This document shows positions 53,501 to 62,575 of a stretch of 64,000 nt of DNA, piece after piece. The DNA lies in NCBI GenBank assembly GCA_012064415.1, contig SSNU01000067.1, positions 1 to 64,000 on the forward strand, written 5' to 3'. This stretch comes from Gyrodactylus bullatarudis. Lineage: Eukaryota > Platyhelminthes > Monogenea > Gyrodactylidea > Gyrodactylidae. The notes below the pieces were generated by a model. That model had not been told where the DNA came from, searched no databases, and worked only from the letters and a program-made list of their open reading frames with translations. The first letter of the stretch is position 1. Each line of letters opens with the position of its first letter. The position numbers were made by a program, and so were the translations under genes.

Positions 53501-56500
53501 AAATAAGATATGACTCATATCATAAACCTTGAAAAACATGTAAACTCTCTTGTTTTCTGTTGTGTAATGTTAAAAAATTAACTTCAATTGCTAATTACTG
53601 GTTTCATTGCATACGACTTAATCATAATTACCCTCCCTATACTTCAATGTTAAGATTCTGAGTCAAACACATGGATGTGTGTGAGGGTATGAAATTGCCT
53701 TATATACCTTCGAATACACCATATCATTCCACTATTTTTGAGAAGCTACGTCTGATTTGTCATTCCACTATTCTTGTTTCTCTCTTGGTTATTGACTGTA
53801 TAATGTTATCTCAGGTTTTTTTCAGCGAAAAGTACACCAAGTATACATAGAAGATTAAAAGTGCCTCACATATTTTTTCGTTTTCAATTTCAATGAAAAA
53901 TAGTATATTTAGGTTTACTAGAAAAGTTATGATAGGTAACAACTTCATCTAAGTATCATTCGATAGAGAATTTTTCTATGAATCGAATGGTCTTGATTTG
54001 AAAAATATATTATGTAAGATAAGTCGTGAATCATAAATATTAGAAGTGCCTCACATATTAATTCGACCACTTAGTTTGACGATAATGAATTTCAGACTAT
54101 TCAAGAAATTCATCCAACTCTATCCAAAGTTAAAGAAATCTTTGAATGTTTATCCAGTGAAAATTCTACTACAATATCAAAAGTTGTCGAATACATTGAC
54201 CCATTAATTGGAGGAACGGAAATAGCAAGATCAAACTCCTCCAATAGAGCCAGTAGAATATTTTTTACTAACTTTTTATTACAGCTGGAAGAAAGATTTT
54301 TCAAAGACCAAAAAGATGATATTTTAAAAGCTGCCCATTACTTGCATCCCGGAGCATCATGCAGAAAATTAAATGTGAAGAAAGACGATTTTATTTCCTT
54401 CATGAAAAGAATTATTCTTATTTATTTGATAAAGTAAACTTGGAAAATAGTCATGAGGAAAAAGAGGATTCTAATATAGATCCTTATGAAATTTATACAA
54501 AATCGAAAAAAATAGCAACGAAAAACGATGACTTATTAAATGAGATCAATGTTTACGATCAGATACGGCAGGAAACTCTCAGTTTTAATGAAATTCTATC
54601 CTTTTGGAAATTCAACCAGAAAAAATTCCCCATTCTTTCAAAATCTGCAAGAAATATTCTCTGTACACCTGCTACATCGTGTGCTTCGGAAAGAGCATTT
54701 AGTATTGCTGGCCAAGTTGTTACAAAGCAAAGAAACCAACTTAGTGTAGATAAGATACAAAAGATAATATTTATTAGATGTAATCATTTGAAAATTAAAA
54801 AAAAAATAATTCTTTGATTTCAAATCAACCGCATTTTCAATACTTTCGAATAAAATTTTTGATCTAAACTATATAATTTTCTTTTTACAACATGCAATAT
54901 ATATATCGTAATAATAGTATACTTTGTAATATACTGAAAATTATATCACGGTACAATTTTTCATTTTATCATAGTATATATTTTCGAAATTTCGATAATC
55001 TACTACAAAAATATCGTATATTACAAAAATCACTTTACAAAACAAAATTCCAGTCCCTAGACCACTATATTAAAAAATCTTCTTTTGCTCAAATTTTAGC
55101 AAAATTTCCCTTTTTCGATTGGAAATTTTCCTTATTGGAATCCATAAAGTTCTTATAGAACTGAAAAAAGGTTTTAGAAGAATACTGAATAATAATTATT
55201 CATGATTTTATTGATATTCCTTATTTTAATTTATTTGTAGAGTACAAATTGTGGTCTTCTTCAGTTCCCGAGAACTCAGCATGATGATTGCGTTTGTGCC
55301 AAAGTTGATGATTGGTCTTAAGACACTTTTTAAAATATTTGAAGAGTTCAATAACAGGCCTACTATACAAATCAATCAGGGAATTATGCCGACAAAGAAA
55401 TCTTCTGGTAATATTTATTTTAAAAATGTGAAATTCTCATACCCTTCCAGGCCAAATCAAAGAATTCTTAATGTAAGCTACTCAACCCTTAAAAAGTGTT
55501 ACTATTCGCTTTAGTTTGAGAAATGGCCTGCTGATTGATATGAAGTTGGGAATCTATGATTTTTACAGATATCTCATTTTTTCCATCAAGAATTCGAATA
55601 TATCGAAGATTTTTTTGAGTCTTACTCATATTGTCCACTGTTATGTTTTGAAGAAAAAAATTCTGAGAAAAATTTTTTCAATATGGCCATTTTTTAAATC
55701 CCATTTTTTCGAACTTTGAGCTTTCAATATACAGTACTCCCTCTTTAATAACTGTGTAAAAGTTATTCCCCTAATTTCTAGCCCTCAAAAATCTCTTTCG
55801 TAAATCGTGACTACTTGTAAGCAGACATATTTACCCAAAAATAGGCTAAATATCTAAAAATTAATTTTCAACTAAATTAATACATTTCGAAAGAGATTTT
55901 TCCGCTGATTATTTCCATACCATGTTTAGTAGGGCTATTTCTAACGGAATTTGCAGAAAACAACTTTAAAAATCTTAAAAGCATGTTTATCCAAATGTTT
56001 CGGGGGATTTACGGGGTCTTGTGAATGCATTGTATAACATTACGAACATTAGTCATTAATGACTCATTGCGCAAGTGATGTGGATAATAACCCCACCCCA
56101 TGTGAGAAAAATAGTCAGAAAGATTTTCTCAATACAATTTAATTCTGATTTTCAATTTCAAGAAGATTTTTAAAGTTGTTTTCTGCAAATTCCATTAGAA
56201 ATAGCCCTACTAAACATGGTATGGATATAATCAGCGGAAAAATCTCTTTCGAAATGTATTAATTTAGTTGAAAATTAATTTTTAGCCTATTTTTGGGTAA
56301 ATATGTCTGCTTACAAGTAGTCACGATTTACGAAAGAGATTTTTGAGGGCTAGAAATTAGGGGAATAACTTTTACACAGTTATTAAAGAGGGAGTACTGT
56401 ATTTGTATTTTTGATGAAATAATCGAGGTTTTTGTAAAACTCATAGTTTCTCAACTTTATATCAACCAACTTTTTAACCCCTGAACTCAAAACAACACTT

Positions 56501-58116
56501 TTAGTATGAAAGATTTCCGTCTCAATTCCTATCTTAGGTCAAAATTCTGCTTCACGCTGATTGGTTGAAAAAAGGGTCGATTCACGTTTTTAAAATTTTT
56601 TTTGTTAGAAAATAAGTTTTATTGAGTTTTTGCTCTAGAACGGCATATCATGAGAATCGCATCTATTGTAAATGAGGGTTTTTGGAACCCCTTGTTGAAA
56701 AAAGACCAAAAATTGAGTTAAATAGTGATTTATTTTGAACACTGCAAGCGCAATGCTCGTTACAGATATTTTTTCCACAAATTTGACTGTTTCATTTGTG
56801 AATCTTTTTTTCTATCACAATATTGTTGCATCTTGAAATGAAAATGAAAGTAAATAAAATAAAACCTCCAATTATCAACCTGGGTCAGAACCTAATAAAG
56901 ATTCGTGTCTGTCTTTACTTCTTCAAAAGCTTTCTGGAGCATCTGATATGCCATTGCAACATCTGGTGAACCATGAAGTCTTACAGGTTTAGCAGAGTTA
57001 ACATTGAATAATGTGTTTTTCATAATTTTTCAATTAAAAAATGTATAATTTTACAGGATTTCACGTACAGTTTAGAGCATGGAAATGCCGTTGCAGTTGT
57101 ATCACAGTCAGGCGGCGGAAAATCTACAATAATCCAACTTGCTCTACGTTTCTATGACCCTATAAATCTATCTCATGCTGAATTCTCCGAAAAACCATTC
57201 ACTGATGATGAATTAGAGAGAACAGCTCCCCCCGGCATCTACATGAATAATTTCAATATGGCCCAACTAGATCCTCAATGGATTCGAGCTCAAATCGGAA
57301 TTGTTAGCCAAGAACCATCCCTGTTCAATCTATCAATCAGAGAAAATATTCTCTATGGTATTCATGAAGATATTTCAATGGATGCGGTCATTGATGCTGC
57401 CCGGAAAGCAAACGCTCATGATTTTATTCAAGAATTTCCAGAAGTATGAATTTGCTAGATTTTCGATACTTTTCTCTGATTGGTTAGAGCATTCTAGAAT
57501 ATCTTGCTTCTGATTGGTTAGATTTTCATAATATAAATTTTTCTACTCATGTTTGCTGAGAATACATATCAGTTTAATGTAATGAGTCTCAAAATTACTG
57601 ATAGATTTAGTTTTTTTTTCTGATACTAATTGTGCTTTATTAACGAGTTATGACAAAGTAATTTTAGGTGTTATTGGAAATAGTTTTATTGAATCTCAAA
57701 AATCTTTATAAAATTCAATCTGAAGAAGAACAATTCTAATATTTTAAATATTATAAATTACTTTTATTCAGGGATATGAAACGTGCGTTGGGGAAAAGGG
57801 TTCTAGATTATCTGGGGGCCAGAAGCAGAGGATCGCAATTGCCCGTGCTCTCATCCGCAATCCAAACCTTCTTATATTCGATGAGGCCACAAGTGCACTT
57901 GATAATGAAAGTGAAAAGATTGTCCAAAAGTCGATTGATGAGCTTAGCTATTCTCGTGTACGAACTACCCTGACGGTTGCCCATCGTCTATCGACGATAG
58001 AAAATTCTGATGAGATAATAGTCTTGAAAAAGGGAAGAATTTCTGAAATTGGAACATCTCAACAACTTTTGAAGAAGAAAGGCTTATTCTATGAGCTTAA
58101 CAATGTTACACTTTAA
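41478..58116 (+). CDS. ABCB-type full ABC transporter (P-glycoprotein-like), 13 exons
   Basis: Exons: 41478-41546, 41585-42628, 42659-43330, 43384-43404, 44937-44984, 45022-45168, 46313-46420, 48412-48717, 49785-49924, 50838-50975, 55241-55472, 57057-57443, 57772-58116. All junctions are GT-AG and phases agree, giving 1218 aa. Layout is TMD1-NBD1-TMD2-NBD2, the full ABCB form (human P-gp has 1280). NBD1: Walker [10 protein letters not shown] at 390, LSGGQ at 494, Walker B ILLLDE at 514, AHRL H-loop. NBD2: Walker A changed to SQSGGGKST at 991, LSGGQ at 1117, LLIFDE at 1137, AHRLST. Known role of the family: ATP-driven export of hydrophobic compounds or lipids at membranes; the substrate here cannot be read. 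The first and last exons bound the gene clearly; a poly(A) signal follows at 58126. Introns are 30-53 nt or 0.3-4.3 kb, the long ones carrying mobile DNA. Confidence 0.92.
41585..42628 (+). CDS. ABC exon 2: first transmembrane domain
   Basis: 348 codons covering six membrane spans, ending at the NBD1 A-loop ([10 protein letters not shown]). Landmarks: [59 protein letters not shown] and [13 protein letters not shown]. These are ABCB coupling-helix and TMD signatures. Confidence 0.9.
42659..43404 (+). CDS. ABC exons 3-4: NBD1 and start of linker
   Basis: Exon 3 (42659-43330) carries a complete NBD1 with Walker A, Q-loop ([11 protein letters not shown]), LSGGQ, Walker B, D-loop and H-loop. After a 53-nt intron the 21-nt micro-exon 4 (43384-43404, KEKPDGE) starts the charged linker. 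The micro-exon is supported by TAG before it, GTGAGT after it and phase. Confidence 0.85.
43491..43914. mobile_element. TIR element in ABC intron 4 with a basic micro-ORF
   Basis: Arms of about 65-69 bp (43491-43555 and 43846-43914) pair closely: GTTGTGATTTAGGTTCATAA and its complement at the tips. The interior is much richer in GC than the flanks. A 13-bp direct repeat AAAAGATTTATTA lies just outside (43475-43487 and 43954-43966). The element type is not recognised. Confidence 0.65.
43633..43806 (-). CDS. Basic micro-ORF, antisense in ABC intron 4
   Basis: 57 codons on the minus strand, starting [14 protein letters not shown], then a strong nuclear-localisation-like run [10 protein letters not shown], then [17 protein letters not shown] and [16 protein letters not shown]-rich, with coding-like codon choice against an AT-rich background. 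It could be the first exon of a transposase or a small DNA-binding protein. No family was recognised. Confidence 0.35.
   Translation of the reverse strand: MSQPAITTRADNPSIKRKRKRNSGQLLIDGFLKGPRDKSNKSMGTGRPVLPPTPEGF
44551..44783. mobile_element. Short piggyBac-type MITE in ABC intron 4
   Basis: TTAA flanks (44547-44550, 44784-44787); ends CCCTTTCGATACCA and TGGTATCGAAAGAG. 233 bp; same family as 39271-39486. Confidence 0.8.
44937..45168 (+). CDS. ABC exons 5-6: linker and first TM of TMD2
   Basis: Exon 5 (44937-44984, [16 protein letters not shown]) and exon 6 (45022-45168, [20 protein letters not shown] ...) are parted by a 37-nt intron. Exon 6 gives the first helix of TMD2 ([20 protein letters not shown]). 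The linker has several Ser/Thr near basic residues, a usual place for phosphorylation in P-gp. Confidence 0.8.
45787..46213. mobile_element. Decayed family-A fold-back in ABC intron 6
   Basis: Left TTAATTAATATGAAGATGGG; right CATCTTCAATGAACTTGCTT then TA. The inner blocks match 20783-21527 (GAGAGAGTGGATTTTACAGG; ACGATTATGGG). It ends about 100 bp from exon 7. Confidence 0.6.
46313..46420 (+). CDS. ABC exon 7: TMD2 helix 2
   Basis: 36 codons, [20 protein letters not shown] then [16 protein letters not shown], between TTATAG and GTGAGT, phase 0 at both ends. A longer ORF in another frame overlaps it, but only this frame continues the transporter. Confidence 0.8.
46600..46930. repeat. Dispersed repeat R3, copy 1 (ABC intron 7)
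   Basis: Contains GAACCAAATAAATGATATCT, CAGATCTCAGATCCTGGATC and ATCAGATCAAGAAGAAAAAA blocks shared with 53100-53460 and 58790-59165. Its own halves are partly inverted (GATCTGATC-type motifs at both ends). No coding capacity. Confidence 0.65.
47554..48095. mobile_element. Two short fold-backs in tandem, ABC intron 7
   Basis: 47554-47805 (252 bp, A1 type; TA flanks 47552-47553 and 47806-47807) and 47865-48095 (231 bp, B type; TA flanks 47863-47864 and 48096-48097). Both have the shared end AA(C/G)CTAATTGA(C/T)AT. Different cores next to each other show independent insertions. Confidence 0.75.
48412..48717 (+). CDS. ABC exon 8: TMD2 helices 3-4
   Basis: 102 codons: [39 protein letters not shown], then two helices ([20 protein letters not shown]). 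WFD-x-NAPGAL is the ABCB motif before TM9. Phase 0 at both ends. Confidence 0.9.
49545..49745 (-). pseudogene. Possible LINE remnant in ABC intron 8
   Basis: Broken minus-strand frames give [20 protein letters not shown] followed by [13 protein letters not shown], like the post-RT region of a Jockey/CR1-type LINE. No longer frame remains. Confidence 0.35.
49785..50975 (+). CDS. ABC exons 9-10: TMD2 helices 5-6
   Basis: Exon 9 (49785-49924) gives [20 protein letters not shown], the TMD2 coupling segment, ending in phase 2. Exon 10 (50838-50975) gives [20 protein letters not shown] and the following loop, again ending in phase 2. They are parted by a 913-bp intron with a piggyBac-type scrap and a fold-back element. 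Confidence 0.85.
50131..50788. mobile_element. piggyBac-type left end next to an A1 fold-back, ABC intron 9
   Basis: TTAACCCTTAAACGTCC and CCTCAGAAAATACTT (50131-50215) match the left part of 8273-8727. A fold-back with AGCTAATAAGATGTG / TCTTATTAGCTCAT arms follows, ending ATGTCAACTAGCTT then TA near 50788. Its core matches 34200-34540. Confidence 0.6.
51427..51545. mobile_element. Left arm of a family-A fold-back, ABC intron 10
   Basis: CTAGTTAATATGAAGATGGG through CATCAAGGAATCGAATTTGA to ATTATGAGGCCCTCT, then the match to 20783 stops abruptly. Confidence 0.65.
51656..54071. mobile_element. Composite fold-back transposon in ABC intron 10
   Basis: Outer arms 51656-51870 and 53857-54071 are 215 bp and differ at one position that I found. 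A second palindromic element (52732-53798) sits off-centre inside. The arms start AGTGGTCGAATTAATATGTG, and ATATGTGAGGCACTT recurs at the inner end of each arm. No transposase was found in the 859-bp left interior. Confidence 0.8.
52732..53798. mobile_element. CAGT-ended palindromic MITE nested in the composite
   Basis: TA flanks (52730-52731, 53799-53800). With the TAs, the arms (52730-53124 and 53406-53800) are 395 bp each and identical where I compared them. The 281-bp loop contains an R3 repeat core. Ends CAGTCAATAACCAAG resemble Tc1/pogo-type TA-inserting elements. Confidence 0.8.
54076..54817 (+). pseudogene. hAT transposase C-terminal part, frameshifted
   Basis: The first frame, [20 protein letters not shown] ... 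[13 protein letters not shown], shifts near 54360 to the frame ending [40 protein letters not shown] and [18 protein letters not shown]. The last part is the hAT dimerisation domain (ATSxxSERxFSxAG). N-terminus and BED finger are missing. The copy lies directly against the composite element, in the ABC intron and sense orientation. Confidence 0.8.
55241..55472 (+). CDS. ABC exon 11: end of TMD2 and NBD2 A-loop
   Basis: Starts in phase 2 after TTGTAG, continues [20 protein letters not shown] and reaches [16 protein letters not shown], whose Tyr is the A-loop residue that stacks on adenine. The donor is GTAAGC. Confidence 0.85.
55527..56470. mobile_element. Family-B fold-back carrying a nested CAGT MITE, ABC intron 11
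   Basis: Outer element: left GATTGATATGAAGTTGGG, right CTCAACTTTATATCAACCAA. It is split at TA 55730 by the inner MITE 55732-56399. It begins about 55 bp after exon 11. Confidence 0.7.
55732..56399. mobile_element. Tc1/pogo-type MITE with CAGTACTCCCTC ends
   Basis: 668 bp, TA flanks (55730-55731, 56400-56401). Arms of about 240 bp begin CAGTACTCCCTCTTTAATAA and pair with few mismatches around a 180-bp loop. Ends and TA target fit a pogo/Tigger-mobilised MITE. Confidence 0.85.
57057..58116 (+). CDS. ABC exons 12-13: NBD2 and C-terminus
   Basis: Exon 12 (57057-57443): [17 protein letters not shown], then a longer-than-usual stretch rich in Glu/Asp/Pro before [12 protein letters not shown]. 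Exon 13 (57772-58116): [38 protein letters not shown] and stop. The first Gly of the P-loop is Ser; all other ATP-site motifs are intact. Confidence 0.9.
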
Positions 58117-58125
58117 TTATGTGAT

Positions 58126-58131
58126 AATAAA
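58126..58131 (+). promoter_or_regulatory. Poly(A) signal of the ABC gene
   Basis: AATAAA 10 nt after the stop codon, followed by a T-rich stretch. It implies a very short 3' UTR. Confidence 0.6.
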
Positions 58132-58789
58132 CTTTTTTATTCTGAAAATATTCAATGAAAATATAACCACCCCTTTGTTCCGAAACCTATCCCAGATGTT
58201 TCAGTACTAAGTATCTTTTTAAGACGCTTTTACTCGTTAACATTCATCTAATTCAACTATTCATATTGATACAGATCTGAAAAACAAATCAGAGTTCCTG
58301 TGAAAAAATCAATATCTATTACTGTATTTACTGATAAACGAGAAAAGGCAGTTTTTTTATAATTAATAGCTGTTGAGAGGTTCATCCAAATATCAACGTT
58401 GGCTAGCCGGACCTTATGCAATAGGTCAACCCAAAACTTGATGATAATATTTTAATAAATTAAAATTTTTCTACTTGAATTTAAGACATTCTGATTCTCC
58501 CTTCCATCATAATTTCGAGATCACTGATGGAATCAAAATAGATTAAATAATAACAATAAGCATAAAGAGTTCTAATAAATTTTTTAAATATAATTTGTCA
58601 ACATTTTCGTAGACATTTTCATCTTTTCTACCAATTATGTACTTATAAGTAGTTGCATTAAATTTATGGAAATGCAGGGATTTATTTTCAACTTCAATAT
58701 ATGAACTTCACCCCCAGAAAAAAGTTTTTTTCACCTCCTAATAACTATCAATTTTCATCAAAATCATTTTCAACAAAAAATTGATAGGA

Positions 58790-59165
58790 ATGAAACCATG
58801 AAGTTGTTCTGGAAATAGTCTTCGCCCAAGATTTGATGTTGACGCTGAAAATACGATTTTCTTGGTTATTTTTTCATTGCGAACCAATTAAATGATATCT
58901 CCGAAAGAGGTGTAAATAGAGATTAATTTAGGGAGAAAAAATTTATTTTTTCGATCGATATCAGATCTCAGAATATGGATCAAAAAAACAGTTGAAAAAA
59001 TTTCACAAAAAGTTTATTTGACGAGTTAGAGATTTCTAAACCGGAAAATCAGAATTTCTGAAGAAATTTGACGCGAGATCGACCCAAAAAATCGGATCAG
59101 ATCACGAAGAAAAAAAACTTGTTTTACGCTGACTTATAGATCAATGATTGTTTGGGATTCTTCGC
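58790..59165. repeat. Dispersed repeat R3, copy 3
   Basis: Blocks AAGTTGTTCTGGAAATAGT, GAACCAATTAAATGATATCT and TCGGATCAGATCACGAAGAA align in order with 46530-46930. Confidence 0.65.
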
Positions 59166-59555
59166 CCAAACACCAGTTTTGTCTGGGGAAAGACGATCTT
59201 TGGTCGTTCATTAGTTATGACTAGGGCGGAAAATTTGCGATTTTTTCGATTTTTGATATTATTATCAACTGTGTTTTTTAAAAAAGAAAATCAAAAAATT
59301 AATTCTCTACACCTTTTAGTTTCCAAGATAATTTTGCGATTTTTTTGCGATTTCATTCTAGTTTCTACTTTTTTTCCCTTTATTTTCCATTTTTTCCCAT
59401 TTCTTTGTTTCCTCTTTCGTCTCGGTTTCACATCTTATCTTACCTAGGATACTATTATAGATAAGTTTACTTAATTTCATTGGCTCTAATTAAGATTTTA
59501 AGAATAATAATTATTTCATTTTTCTCAGAGTATGGCTCAACCTTTAAATTAAGGT

Positions 59556-60866
59556 TCAGATAGGTTTTGTTAAATGTACAATATGTCCTGCCACTTTCAA
59601 AGGAACAAAATTGGAATATATATTAAAACATGTAACCAACAAACATGTGGATGCGATGTCTCGTTCTGCAAAACAAGAAGCAATATCTTTAGAAAAAACA
59701 AAGGATGTGAATAAAATTATTGCCAAAGGATTTCTCTCGGCTGGAATACCCTTACGGAAATTGGATAATCCTGGTATTATTATTAATATTTTTTTTTTTG
59801 AAATCATATTTTTAAAGAACTTGGTGTAAAAGTATGCTCAAGTGTAACAGCAAGAAGTCATTTGGATGAGTTTTACGATTTAGAAAAAAATTCTTTCAGA
59901 GAATACGTTCATGAAAAGAAGATATTTATTCAAGTTGACGAGAGCAAAGTAAACCAAAAGTCAATTTGTGCTATTTTAATTGGAATTCTTGAAAAGCCAG
60001 AAAATACCCTTGTATGCGATATTATCGAAGTGAAGGAAAAACTAACCTATGAATTTATTGTAAAATCGGTAAAGAAAGTTTTGGAATCGTATCGAATAGA
60101 AAAAGATAATTTTCTTTTATTGCTTTCTGATGCGGCAAGCTACATGATGAAGGCAAAAAGATATCTCAAAATGGAATATCCTAAGCTTTTTCATGTTACA
60201 TGTTTTGCACATCTTTTACATAATTGCTCTATGCTAGTTAAAGAATCAATGGAGAATGTTGACAAACTAATTGGCTCTGTTAAGGCAGCCACCATTAAAA
60301 ATAAGTCACGTAGAGATCTCTTCTCAGATATGAAAAGGCCTCCTACTCCAATTCCTACAAGATGGGGTACTTGGATTGAAGCTGTTGAATATTATTGTGA
60401 AAATCTTCCTGCTGTGAGAAAGATTTTTTCGGAAGAAAATGAGGATGGAATCATTATGAAGAACGTGAAAAAGTGCTTAGCAAATGATCAGTTGACAAGA
60501 GATTTATCAATGATCCAACGATGTTACATGCCACTTGTTCAGTCAATCAAAGAAATGGAGAATCGTAAAACTTCATTAAAGAAAGGAATCGAAATTATTC
60601 AGAATCTTGATTTTAAAGAGGATCCCTTAAAAATAGCCCAATACTTGAAAAGCCGGCTTAACGAAAATGACGCAACGAAAATTTTTCAAATGGAAGATGA
60701 AAATATTAGTCCTATGGAGTACAATCTTTTGTTGAGTTGCAACCCGACTTCAGCTGATGTTGAAAGATGTTTTTCAAAACTTAAGCATTTTTATGACAAA
60801 AATAAAACATTCAAAGAAGAGAACTTGGAAAAATATTTTATTTTGTATGCTAACAAAACTGACTAA
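59556..60866 (+). pseudogene. BED-finger hAT transposase, one frameshift
   Basis: First frame (to about 59800): FVKCTICPATFKGTKLEYIL, KHVTNKHV (C-x2-C ... H-x4-H, a BED/C2H2-like finger), then KTKDVNKIIAKGFLSAGIPL. A slip in a T run near 59790 moves to the second frame: KELGVKVCSSVTARSH, KKIFIQVDESKVNQKSICAI, LLSDAASYM, FHVTCFAHLLHNC, TPIPTRWGTWIEAV, ending LLSCNPTSADVERCFSKLKH and a stop at 60866. TCFAHLLHN, TRWGTW and SADVERCFS are hAT catalytic-domain and dimerisation signatures, of the kind seen in ZBED/CGGBP-like proteins. One frameshift in roughly 430 codons means it is recent or was under selection until lately. No TIRs were identified. Confidence 0.75.
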
Positions 60867-60869
60867 AAT

Positions 60870-62125
60870 TTCCCCCTTTTTTCCATTTTAAAAATAAAAT
60901 TGCGATTTATTTGCCCCTTTGAAGATATTTTTGCGATATTTTTCATTATTTTTTTCCATTTATTTACCACTCAAGTTATGACTTATAACTCGTGTAAATA
61001 AAGGACGCATTCGACACCAGATCACTCATTTTGATGACGTCTCAAAATTTGAACTGTTTTTTTTAATTTCGAAAAATCTTATTGGAAAGTCTTTATTTGT
61101 CCTAAAAAACATAACAGAATTTTCACAAAATAAACCCTGGAAATCGAACAGTTATTTTTATTAAGCGTCAGTATAAAAATTGAACTAACTTCACTCTAGA
61201 CATATCGATCGACGCAGAATTTAAATTTTAATCCAATCACGAAAAAAATTAATCGGATAACTTTTATGGTTTTTAGCGAAAATTAGTTTTTAAAATTTGG
61301 GAAATTCGGAATTTTCTTTTTTTCACATCATAATTATCTCAGAAATTACGGATAATTTTTCAAATCTCAGAACAGATTTGGAATCAGCACAAAATTTACA
61401 CCAGGATCAGTTCACTTTTCCCATTTACCTTATTTTCGAATTTTTGAACCTCTGTTGTGAATTATAATTATGAAAAAACCTTAGCCTGTTGAAGAGTGCA
61501 TGGCATTTTCGCTAATTTTTTATCTTTTTTCAACTTTGAGATCAATTTTATGGATGATCCATTCCGAAAACACGTTTGAACTTATGTGAATCTTATAGAA
61601 AATTTTACGCTCTTTCAAATGATATCAAATTTGACTCTGAAATGTCTAAGGATCAAGTCGAAAAATTGGTTTATTCAAGTCCCGATTGTGAAGATTGTGC
61701 TATTTCGGTTTTTCGCTAATTGATTTCTCCCAGTGTTATCATTGAATTATACTACCCCACTACTTGTCATGTGAGGAATTTCGGAAGCTAATAGAATGCC
61801 CGTTCTCTTTTGGACCAATGAAAATTAATGTTAAATTTAAAATGCTATGATGAGATTGACGAGTAAGAGAGATTTATCGAGCTTGAAAGATCATAGAAGA
61901 AAAAAAATTTTACTTCTCTTATAGAAAGAGGATGTTTTTCTTATGCGTCAGTTACTTCAAATTTTTTCCATCTTTTACTGTTGCTTGTTTTCTCCGTGAA
62001 TCTTCTTCTGAAACATGAAATAATTCTTGATAATATTTTTCTTTCCTAGCTGAGTGACAAAAAAGATAGTCTGTCTTTCTTCTAGAACTTGGATTTTTAC
62101 ATCACCTAACAATTATTATTAGTAT
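60870..62125. other. No gene seen
   Basis: AT-rich spacer between the hAT copy and the fold-back/PLE scraps. Nothing supportable. Confidence 0.4.
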
Positions 62126-62131
62126 ATTATT

Positions 62132-62575
62132 AAATATGAAGATGGGAATTTATGATTTTTACAAAATTATAAACTTTTTCATCAAGAAATCGAATTTGAT
62201 CAAGATTTTTTGTAGTATAGATCGTAGGTTCCACTTTCAGGATCGGAAGAAAAAAATCAAATTTTAAGAAAGTTATGGCATATTTCAAATCTAGCGATGG
62301 CGCCGAATTCCCATATTTTTAAACTTAGAATTGATCATCTTTGTTAATTTCAAAGTGAGAGAGTGATCAAAAGTTGATTTTTAGGATCACGATTAGTCAA
62401 AGAAATCAATGTGAGCTTTTTCACTTTTCTCTCCACTTTTGCTATTGATTGGAGAGTTTTGGTGTTTTTTCAACCTGCATTTTATTCTTTATTTCCTTTG
62501 ACTTTTACTATTTCTTTCATAATTACCACTGCGAAATTTACATTTGGTTTTAATATATCTTCTTTCAATTTTCCA
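62132..62575. mobile_element. Fold-back left arm fused to a PLE 3' tail
   Basis: 62132-62407 is the left arm of a family-A fold-back (AATATGAAGATGGGAATTTA ... GATTAGTCAAAGAAATCAA). The sequence then switches at 62408 to the PLE 3' UTR (GTGAGCTTTTTCACTTTTC ...) with a deleted ribozyme motif (ACCACTGCGAAATTTACATT). Confidence 0.65.
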
